Shown here: piece after piece, positions 57,530 to 64,000 of the stretch | Numbering within the stretch: position 1 is the first letter of the stretch | Layout: each line of letters opens with the position of its first letter | Source: Paenibacillus sp. J45TS6 | GTDB taxonomy: Bacteria; Bacillota; Bacilli; Paenibacillales; Paenibacillaceae | Reading direction: 5' to 3' | Assembly: GCF_018403285.1 (NCBI RefSeq) | Contig: NZ_BOSJ01000017.1 | Span: 1-64,000 of the forward strand | Length of the DNA: 64,000 nt | The notes under the pieces: generated by a model | What the model was told of the DNA's origin: nothing | What the model saw: only the letters and a program-made list of their open reading frames with translations | Database searches by the model: none | Made by a program: the position numbers and the translations under genes

Positions 57530-58585
57530 TTAAATTGGAATTTCATTAATATACTCGGGTTTCGTTACCGGTTCACCATAATTCTGTTCATCTTCACCCA
57601 TTACTGTCTGCTGATCATTTAGTGTGATTTTTACTTTGATATCCGGATTACCTGAGTTATCAGCTACTGTCATTACAACCGATTGTAACAACGAAGTAGG
57701 GACAGTAACTCCTTCGTCAAAAATATCATCCTGCAGAGCTACGGTCACGATACCATCTTCTCCAGTTACGACCGATTCTAGAAGTGTGCCTGCTGTCAGC
57801 ACCATATCCAGTTCACCGCTTCCCGGTCCTTTAATGAGTTCAGTCAGGGCTGATTTGAGGCGATCGTTACTTGGTTCTATTAACCTCGTCACAGGAACAT
57901 AGTACTCTACGCCGTCTGGAGTCGAGTCGGTAAAATATACCGTAACAGGACTTGAGTTTGTGGATAGCGAACTGCCAAGATCAAGATTGATCCCCATCCC
58001 TCGTGTTAAAGACTGTGCAACCGGTGTTCCGTTCACTGGCATTTCGTTCAGCTTTTTCCCATCTACCCATAGCTGTACGCTCTGCACATCTGGATTTCCC
58101 GTCAGAGTCCAAGTGAGTGCTTCAAGAATTTGACGTTCTTCTTCCGGCTTATACTCCGTAAATTTCGAGTTGAATTCAACAACTGCCAGCTTGTTATCTG
58201 TATCAATACTTACATCCTTAATTTCTGTTCCTTGTGGAAGCACACCTGTAAATCCTTCCGGCAAATACCCCGAGTAAGCTCCTCCAGTTACGAGTGCGGC
58301 GAGTTCTGATTCTGCAAAGGTTAAATCCCCAAAAGTAGGAAGTGACATAGTAACAGGAGCAAGTAGACCATTCTGATCTTTCAAATAAACCGTAGCTTGC
58401 GCTGTTTGAAGAACGCCTCCTTTTCCCTCGGCTGCCTTGATCATCGCAGATTCAATGATGGAAGGCGGCTCGTCAATCGGCTCAGAAGTTTGAGATGGAA
58501 ATATACCGCATCCTGTAAGTAATACAGGAACCGTAATCAGACCCGCTGCAGATATCATTTTAACCTTGCGCTGGAAACGACTCAT
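57530..58585 (-). CDS. gerM: GerM-like lipoprotein with two GerMN domains
   Basis: Needed for normal sporulation and germination in B. subtilis. The 351-residue protein has a lipoprotein signal (hydrophobic segment then LTGC, lipidated Cys26) and two GerMN domains (about 80-185 and 225-335, each with the VEFNSKFTEY or VTVALQDDIF type core). It would be anchored on the outer face of the cytoplasmic membrane. It precedes rph, as in B. subtilis. Confidence 0.95.
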   Translation of the reverse strand: MSRFQRKVKMISAAGLITVPVLLTGCGIFPSQTSEPIDEPPSIIESAMIKAAEGKGGVLQTAQATVYLKDQNGLLAPVTMSLPTFGDLTFAESELAALVTGGAYSGYLPEGFTGVLPQGTEIKDVSIDTDNKLAVVEFNSKFTEYKPEEERQILEALTWTLTGNPDVQSVQLWVDGKKLNEMPVNGTPVAQSLTRGMGINLDLGSSLSTNSSPVTVYFTDSTPDGVEYYVPVTRLIEPSNDRLKSALTELIKGPGSGELDMVLTAGTLLESVVTGEDGIVTVALQDDIFDEGVTVPTSLLQSVVMTVADNSGNPDIKVKITLNDQQTVMGEDEQNYGEPVTKPEYINEIPI

Positions 58586-58706
58586 ATCGATGTCCTCCTA
58601 ACAATTTTGTACAGATTGTACTACTATGTATACGAGCCCTTGTTTAAAAAATAACTAAATTTTAAAGAAACGGGATAAACTGTGCTTTGACAAAGGAGTG
58701 AAGACA

Positions 58707-59285
58707 ATGACACTGGACAATATACCTTATAGCTTGAACAGCCGAAAGGTAGCCGAGGCAACGAATGAATGGCTGGAGAAACGTGGCGTGAAAGTAGAAG
58801 AGATTGCGGAACTTGTCATGCTGCTGCAATCAAAATACTATCCTGAGCTCACAATGGAAGAATGCATTCATAACGTGAAACAAGTGCTCAAGAAACGCGA
58901 AGTGCAAAATGCAGTAATTACAGGGATCCAGCTAGATATCCTTGCAGAAGAAGGCAAACTCATCTCGCCGCTGCAGGATATGATTAAACATGATGAAGGT
59001 CTTTACGGAGTGGATGAAGTGCTCGCTTTTTCTATTGTTAACGTGTATGGCAGTATTGGATTTACCAATTACGGATATATTGACAAATTAAAGCCGGGAA
59101 TTTTAGAGAAATTAAACGATAAAAACGATGGTCATATTCACACATTCCTTGACGATATTGTAGGTGCTGTCGCTGCTTCAGCAAGCAGCCGGATTGCTCA
59201 CCGTAAACAAGCGGAGCGGGAAGAAGAACTCGGCGGATATCCGGTTAGAGACGATATGGAAGAGATCATGGAGATCGAAAAATAA
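58707..59285 (+). CDS. pgpA: Phosphatidylglycerophosphatase A-type protein (YutG-like)
   Basis: The 192-residue protein belongs to the PgpA family, with the conserved core DEVLAFSIVNVYGSIGFTNY and a GHIHTFLDDIVGAVAASASS end. The Bacillales form (YutG) is soluble-looking and lacks most E. coli PgpA membrane helices, so phosphatase activity on phosphatidylglycerophosphate is inferred from family only. ATG at 58707 has AAGGAG eight bases upstream; the GTG nine bases earlier lies in that site. Confidence 0.88.
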   Translation: MTLDNIPYSLNSRKVAEATNEWLEKRGVKVEEIAELVMLLQSKYYPELTMEECIHNVKQVLKKREVQNAVITGIQLDILAEEGKLISPLQDMIKHDEGLYGVDEVLAFSIVNVYGSIGFTNYGYIDKLKPGILEKLNDKNDGHIHTFLDDIVGAVAASASSRIAHRKQAEREEELGGYPVRDDMEEIMEIEK

Positions 59286-59322
59286 ACAGTCCTATAGCAC
59301 TGCACGAGATTGATAAGTTAAT

Positions 59323-59364
59323 AAAAAAAAGGACAACCCTATTCTCTAATCAAGGGTTGTCCTT
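59323..59364 (-). terminator. Terminator of the gene at 59350-60363, overlapping its stop codon
   Basis: AAGGACAACCCT / AGGGTTGTCCTT with a 12-base loop, followed by eight Ts on the minus strand. The 5' arm is within the last codons of the CDS. The hairpin could also slow plus-strand transcripts from pgpA. Confidence 0.85.
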
Positions 59365-60363
59365 CGTATTGATTACATAAACATACAGCGGATGCTTGCT
59401 TCCCTGCTCTGCGATCGGAGTCAGATCAGCTCTTCCCTGACGAACAAGCTCTTGCAAATGAGCTAACGTCTCTGCCATGGCAAAGCGCATTTGATGAATA
59501 CCAAATTTCTCTCCAAATAGGGCTATGCAAACTTCAAATGCAGTCTGCGGCTGTTCGCCAATCATTCTCTCCATCTGATTCAGCCGTTCTTCGTGGTGAA
59601 TCTTCAGCGAATTTACACGCTCACGAAAAGATTTCATCGGATGGCGGTGACCTGGAAAAGCTTTGCGCACAGAGAGTGCTCCCAGCTCGTCTAATCCTTG
59701 CATAAAATGCAGCAGCGGCTCTGGATCACTGCCAGGCAGTAAGCTTATATTCGGTGAAATTTGCGGCAAAACCGCATCTCCGCATAGGATCAGCTCTCGG
59801 TCCACCTCATAGAATGACAAATGTCCCGGTGCATGCCCGAAAGTTTCAATGACCTGAAACCTCCGTCCCCCCACTTTAAAAGTATCCTCTTCTACATATT
59901 GCACCAAGGGTGGTGGGCTGACCTGCGGATCGAAACTTTCTAGGTGAGGAAGCAGCTGCTCCGCCCACTTTTCTGTCATACCATGACAGCGAAAATACGC
60001 TGGCAGAACGTGATTAATCTCCGCCGCTTTTCCCCACATAAATTCCGCTTCCTGATGTGCCCTTTGAGACATCCATACGCTTGCACCTGTCTCTTCCTGC
60101 ATCCAGCCGGCTAGTCCGTAATGATCTGGGTGATGATGCGTCAGCACAATATCCGTAATCTCCTGCGGCGAAATCGATAGTTTATTCCAGACTACGCGCC
60201 ACTCCTCTTCCGTCTGATTGCTGCGCGGGCCAGGATCCACAATGACAACACCTTTCTCCCCTCTCCACAGATAACTGTTCACCCATCGTAATGGGCCGGA
60301 CATGGAGATTTTAACCTGTGTCAATTGTTCTTCCTCGTGGAATGTCCACTCAGGCAGTTTCAT
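59350..60363 (-). CDS. Metallo-beta-lactamase-fold hydrolase
   Basis: A 337-residue protein with the metal-binding motif THHHPDHYG, GHAPGHLSFYEV and GHRHPMKSF, as in glyoxalase II-like hydrolases. The last 80 residues form a helical, winged-helix-like tail found in the larger members of this family. The substrate is unknown. It is divergent from the DUF72 gene and convergent with pgpA. Confidence 0.9.
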   Translation of the reverse strand: MKLPEWTFHEEEQLTQVKISMSGPLRWVNSYLWRGEKGVVIVDPGPRSNQTEEEWRVVWNKLSISPQEITDIVLTHHHPDHYGLAGWMQEETGASVWMSQRAHQEAEFMWGKAAEINHVLPAYFRCHGMTEKWAEQLLPHLESFDPQVSPPPLVQYVEEDTFKVGGRRFQVIETFGHAPGHLSFYEVDRELILCGDAVLPQISPNISLLPGSDPEPLLHFMQGLDELGALSVRKAFPGHRHPMKSFRERVNSLKIHHEERLNQMERMIGEQPQTAFEVCIALFGEKFGIHQMRFAMAETLAHLQELVRQGRADLTPIAEQGSKHPLYVYVINTKDNP

Positions 60364-60548
60364 ATGTTTCCTCTCTCTTCTATAACTGACATAAAAATAA
60401 ATATAAAGATTCCCGTCTGTTTCAAACCGATAGGTAAGGTCGTATTAAAATGGGAGGGGTTATCGTATTTGAACCCCTATAAAACTTACTATATAATGTG
60501 CGGACAAAGAAAGTTTACCAGAAAAATGAGGCGAGGAGGTACACCTTA

Positions 60549-61427
60549 ATGATCCATATTGGTCTAACGGGCTGGGGCGACCATGATGATCTGTACCTGC
60601 CCGGCACGAAATCCAAAGATAAACTGGCCGAATACAGCGCCCATTTTCCCATTGTGGAAGTTGACAGCAGCTTCTATGCTGTTCAGCCGGCAGATCGCAT
60701 GGCAAAGTGGGCTGAAGATACACCGGAACACTTTTCATTTATTGTCAAAGCGTATCAAGGGATGACAGGTCATCTTCGCGGCAAACCTTACTTTACAGAC
60801 ACAGAAAGTATGTATACTGCGTTTAACGAATCTCTTAAACCTATGATCGAATGCGGCAAACTAAAAGCTGTGTTATTTCAGTTTCCGCCTTGGTTTGATT
60901 GTACGCGGGACAACGTAAATACACTGCGTGAGATCAAGGAACGTATGCAAGGAATTCCTTGTGCACTGGAGTTTCGCCACCAGAGCTGGTTTGAAGGTGA
61001 CATGCAGGCTAAAACACTTGCCTTCATGCGCCGGGAAGGCTGGATTCACAGTATCTGCGATGAACCGGACGCGGGACGAGGCTCTGTACCCACTATCCTA
61101 TCCGCCACAGACGATGACCTGTCCATTATTCGGTTCCATGGAAGAAATGCCGCCGGCTGGCACCAAAGCGGGGCTCCTAACTGGAGAGAAGTGAGATATC
61201 TTTACCGCTACAACGAAGAAGAACTTGCCGATTGGAAGCTAAAACTGGATAAGTTAGCTCGTCAAAGCAAAGAAATCTGCATCGTTTTTAACAACAACTC
61301 CGGCGGAGATGCCGCTGCTAATGCGAAACAGCTCATGATCTTATTAGGCATGTCACCACAGCCGCTCGCTTCCGATATCGTGAAACAAAGACAGGAAGAA
61401 GAACCCGAGCAGCTTGAACTCTTCTAG
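60549..61427 (+). CDS. DUF72 domain protein (YecE-like)
   Basis: A 292-residue protein of the DUF72 family, a predicted TIM barrel. Typical motifs are HIGLTGWGDHDDLY at the start, FPIVEVDSSFYAVQP, FSFIVKAYQGMTGH and RFHGRNAAGW. The biochemical role is unknown. ATG at 60549 has GAGGAGGT eight bases upstream, so the 17-codon longer frame is dropped. Confidence 0.92.
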   Translation: MIHIGLTGWGDHDDLYLPGTKSKDKLAEYSAHFPIVEVDSSFYAVQPADRMAKWAEDTPEHFSFIVKAYQGMTGHLRGKPYFTDTESMYTAFNESLKPMIECGKLKAVLFQFPPWFDCTRDNVNTLREIKERMQGIPCALEFRHQSWFEGDMQAKTLAFMRREGWIHSICDEPDAGRGSVPTILSATDDDLSIIRFHGRNAAGWHQSGAPNWREVRYLYRYNEEELADWKLKLDKLARQSKEICIVFNNNSGGDAAANAKQLMILLGMSPQPLASDIVKQRQEEEPEQLELF

Positions 61428-61442
61428 CCAGGAGCTATATAC

Positions 61443-61484
61443 AAAAAGGGCAAGGGACTCTATATGAGCCTCTTACCCTTTTTT
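61443..61484. terminator. Bidirectional terminator after the DUF72 gene
   Basis: AAAAAGGGCAAG and CTCTTACCCTTTTTT pair with small bulges around TCTATATGAG. It lies between the convergent DUF72 and GH88/GH105 genes and has T runs on both strands. Confidence 0.8.
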
Positions 61485-61513
61485 ATCATTTGAACGAATC
61501 TTTGGATTCACAC

Positions 61514-63682
61514 TTAAGAAGAACGAGGTGAAACCGCTGCGGCTTCAGCAGCTTCTGTTTTTTTAAGTTCATTTTGTAAACGCAACGCTTCTACACCTGC
61601 AAGAAGCACGATTCCAATTCCATGCGTATCATTCAGGTTCCATCCTAAATCATCTTTATAATAAGCCGCTGTAAACGAATATCCTGAGCCGCGGCAGACA
61701 CCGTAAATATTGCCTTTCGCATCAATCGCAACACGAGTCAGCCCTCTCCAGCCTTGGAATACCGCATCAATATACGGAGCAGGCTCGGTCAACCAACCGT
61801 TGCGAATCCCTTTGGCATAAGCATAAATAAACATAGACGTGCAAGAGCTTTCTTCATAACTATCAGGACGGTTTAGTACCTGATGCCACAGACCATTCTC
61901 TCCTTGCAGACGAAGATAACCTTCACACAAATCCCTGTAAAAAGATATCAGTTCGGAGCGCTTGGCATGATTCTCAGGAAGGATCTCCAGAAGTTCAGTG
62001 AGTGAAAAAAGCACCCACCCATTTCCTCGTCCCCATGGGATTCCCGTTGCGCTGCCTCTAACAAAATCATATACATGAGACATCACTTGCAGTTTCGGGA
62101 TATAGAGATATTTGCGGAACAGCAAAAATTGTTGTACCGCATCCTCTAGATACGAGGAATCCCCGGTTAGCCGCGCGTAACGGGAGAGAAAAGGAGTGCT
62201 CATGTATAAATCGTCGCACCACATTGTCTCCTGGCGCATCTCACCACTGCCTCTTTGGCGAAAGAAAGCCCCGTCTTCCAAACGTTCTTGCACCTCCGTA
62301 ATATAAGCAGCAATACGGTCTGCTGTCTCTCTTCCATAAGGAATATCCGCTAGATCCATCGCAGCCATCATCGTCGCTCCAAAAGAACCGCAGTCATCCA
62401 AACTATCGATGGCTGACAGCTGATTATTAATCCCTGCCGCTCCATACATTGCTCTGTCCCATAACCCATACTGATCAAAGGCAGTACTGAGTGAAATATG
62501 ATCTACGCCATAGCGAATATAATCTTCTCTTCCAAGCTCCGTTCCCGTATGCAGAAGGCCGAGTAATGTGACCCCTAAAGGATAATTCCATTTGCCATAA
62601 TGTGTGTTTTCGAGATAAGGCCGGATGGTCGTTCCTGGCTGATCCAGCTCATAGTATACGCCTCGTTTGCCATCATCAAATACACGGTGCACTTCCTTAA
62701 CCTGAGCAGGGGTCAGGTTGGTTCCCAGCTCAAAAGGTCCTAGGTATAAGTATGGATCGCGGCCACCCGCTACTGGATAAGGTGAGATCAGTGTTGCCCC
62801 GCTCTCCTGCTCGATCTTCTCCAGATGAAATCCCCACTTGGAAACCGAAGAATCAAGACAGGCTCCCTTAATGAGTAGATGATAAACACCGAACTTGCGC
62901 TGAATCGGCAGTGTTAGTTCTCCTTCAGATACCTTTGATTCATAGATCATCGCTCCATCTAAGTAAACCGTAATCGGTCCGTCGTGTCTGCCTTTCAATA
63001 AAAGAGGGGTGCTTCCCGGCTTATTTACAGCAATTGTTGTCCAGGCGTACGCTTCCGCCTGCTGCTCTGTTCCATAGAGCCTTGCGAATACTCCAGAATG
63101 GTCCTCTAGTTCAGTCCAATGCTGCTGAGGATACCAGGTAAACCCTGTTTCTTCTTCGGTCATTCCTTGGCGAGGCAGCTCTGCCGGAGGTTCCTCAAAC
63201 GCTTCTGAATACAGCCACCCTTCCATTCCGTCCCGGTCATGACTTGGAACAATAAAATGAAGAGGGAAATTCTTAAACGAACCTGTACCAAAGACACCGC
63301 CAAACCCAACATCAGTCTTCACAAACTGAAGAATGACATCATTCCAGCCGTACTGAACGGGAATTTGCAGAGCAGTACGTCTTTCGGGAAATAGCTCCTG
63401 ATGCAGATCCGAAGTGAAAAACAAGGCTCCGTTCACATAAATTTTCACAGGACTATAACAGCTTAAACTCATATTCAGTTTCGTTTCCTGCGGATGTCCG
63501 CTCCACAACTTTCCCCATACATAAGCATAACTTCCGGTAGTCGCTTCCGGCAGACGTTCACAGAGATCCATCTCATATCTATAATCCGAAAGTCTCTTAA
63601 ATCCTTCTCTATGAAAGGCGCGAAATAGAAACGAATGCTTAGGATTATCCCCGATATATCGCTGTGCGATTGTCTCAAGCAC
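61514..63682 (-). CDS. Glycoside hydrolase family 88/105 protein
   Basis: Likely an unsaturated glucuronyl or rhamnogalacturonyl hydrolase that acts on oligosaccharides left by polysaccharide lyases. Of its 722 residues, about 1-300 form a beta-rich accessory part and about 320-715 the (alpha/alpha)6 catalytic domain, with DDCGSFGATM, MWCDDLYMSTPFL and GRGNGWVLFSLTE motifs. No signal peptide is seen, so it should be cytoplasmic. The listed GTG start is uncertain: the frame stays open about 30 codons upstream without an ATG or a clear ribosome site. It lies 115 nt after a Gfo/Idh/MocA-type gene and probably belongs to the same sugar-use operon. Confidence 0.88.
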   Translation of the reverse strand: MLETIAQRYIGDNPKHSFLFRAFHREGFKRLSDYRYEMDLCERLPEATTGSYAYVWGKLWSGHPQETKLNMSLSCYSPVKIYVNGALFFTSDLHQELFPERRTALQIPVQYGWNDVILQFVKTDVGFGGVFGTGSFKNFPLHFIVPSHDRDGMEGWLYSEAFEEPPAELPRQGMTEEETGFTWYPQQHWTELEDHSGVFARLYGTEQQAEAYAWTTIAVNKPGSTPLLLKGRHDGPITVYLDGAMIYESKVSEGELTLPIQRKFGVYHLLIKGACLDSSVSKWGFHLEKIEQESGATLISPYPVAGGRDPYLYLGPFELGTNLTPAQVKEVHRVFDDGKRGVYYELDQPGTTIRPYLENTHYGKWNYPLGVTLLGLLHTGTELGREDYIRYGVDHISLSTAFDQYGLWDRAMYGAAGINNQLSAIDSLDDCGSFGATMMAAMDLADIPYGRETADRIAAYITEVQERLEDGAFFRQRGSGEMRQETMWCDDLYMSTPFLSRYARLTGDSSYLEDAVQQFLLFRKYLYIPKLQVMSHVYDFVRGSATGIPWGRGNGWVLFSLTELLEILPENHAKRSELISFYRDLCEGYLRLQGENGLWHQVLNRPDSYEESSCTSMFIYAYAKGIRNGWLTEPAPYIDAVFQGWRGLTRVAIDAKGNIYGVCRGSGYSFTAAYYKDDLGWNLNDTHGIGIVLLAGVEALRLQNELKKTEAAEAAAVSPRSS

Positions 63683-63797
63683 TTCTGGTATCGAGTCAGG
63701 TACACGGCTCGCTATCGCTTCATTAGCATGAAAATATCGAATGAGGACCAGTCCCTTCTGTTCTTAATTTATAGAGTCCGTCATCACGGAGAACGTT

Positions 63798-64000
63798 CTA
63801 GTAGAACTTCACAAGATCATCAATCTGAACAGGAAGTCCAGTACGAATGGCTTTGTTAGCAGCTATCCCTGTCAAAATAGAACGTGCTCCATCCACATGA
63901 TTCGCTGCGCGGTCAAATGGATCATGCACCGGCTCACCAAACAGATCATTCAGAAGAACTGGGTCGCCTCCTCCGTGTCCTCCTTCTCCTTCCTCTACAT
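63798..64000 (-). CDS. Gfo/Idh/MocA-family oxidoreductase, C-terminal end (partial)
   Basis: The last 66 codons of a gene that continues beyond the window. The sequence contains GGHGGGDPVLLNDLFGEP, HVDGARSILTGIAANKAI and RTGLPVQIDDLVKFY, the usual C-terminal pattern of NAD(P)-dependent Gfo/Idh/MocA sugar dehydrogenases. It ends 115 nt before the start of the GH88/GH105 gene, which suggests a catabolic operon for a pectin- or glycan-derived sugar. Confidence 0.85.
   Translation of the reverse strand, partial: VEEGEGGHGGGDPVLLNDLFGEPVHDPFDRAANHVDGARSILTGIAANKAIRTGLPVQIDDLVKFY

Overview
The window is an almost purely chromosomal core region of an endospore-forming low-to-mid-GC Gram-positive bacterium, most likely a Paenibacillus or close relative. 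The main evidence is gene content and order. Reading leftwards on the minus strand, the blocks tig / clpP-clpX-ispG-lonB-lonA-engB / hemA-hemX-hemC-hemD-hemB-hemL-spoVID / valS-folC-murC / maf-radC-mreBCD-minCD-spoIVFA-spoIVFB-rplU-prp-rpmA-spo0B-obg-pheB-pheA / safA follow the well known Bacillus subtilis order. Differences fit Paenibacillus: hom-thrB sit between pheB and pheA, an RNase G gene sits between spoIVFB and rplU, clpP is joined to clpX, speD lies near engB, and siroheme genes are built into the heme operon.

Layout. 1-400: 5' end of a 16S rRNA gene on the minus strand with two tandem promoters. 445-8110: safA, then the aspartate-family and phenylalanine operon (pheB-hom-thrB-pheA), then spo0B-obg. 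8257-12422: rplU-prp-rpmA with a leader RNA, rng, spoIVFA-spoIVFB. 12546-17756: cell division and shape genes (minCD, mreBCD, radC). 17843-25857: maf, a DUF4321 protein, a SPOR protein, murC, folC and valS under a valine T-box. 26463-36621: spoVID, a pseudouridine synthase and an eight-gene heme/siroheme operon. 36995-49597: speD, engB, the two Lon proteases, ispG, ClpXP, trigger factor and two genus-level hypothetical proteins. 49842-53912: a looser region with two convergent, nearly identical tRNA-Arg(TCT) genes, tandemly duplicated tRNA-tail blocks, several small hypothetical genes and mgtE. 54092-64000: asnB, rdgB-rph-gerM, pgpA, a metallo-beta-lactamase-fold hydrolase, a DUF72 protein, a GH88/GH105 glycosidase and the 3' end of a Gfo/Idh/MocA-type gene, which begins an accessory sugar-use locus.

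The genes group into housekeeping circuits: tetrapyrrole synthesis from glutamyl-tRNA to uroporphyrinogen III and siroheme; cell-wall elongation and division placement; protein quality control; and sporulation (Spo0B phosphorelay, SpoIVFA/FB sigma-K checkpoint, SpoVID and SafA coat assembly partners, GerM).

I found no insertion sequence, prophage, CRISPR array, defence island or clear new multi-gene system. The most interesting signals are small: the tRNA-Arg locus with tandem structured repeats, a candidate pseudoknotted speD leader, non-canonical start codons (CTG for mreC, possibly ATT for a hypothetical gene), two unannotated small ORFs, a membrane-anchored Spo0B, and a shared CRP/FNR-like 15-mer near speD and hemA.
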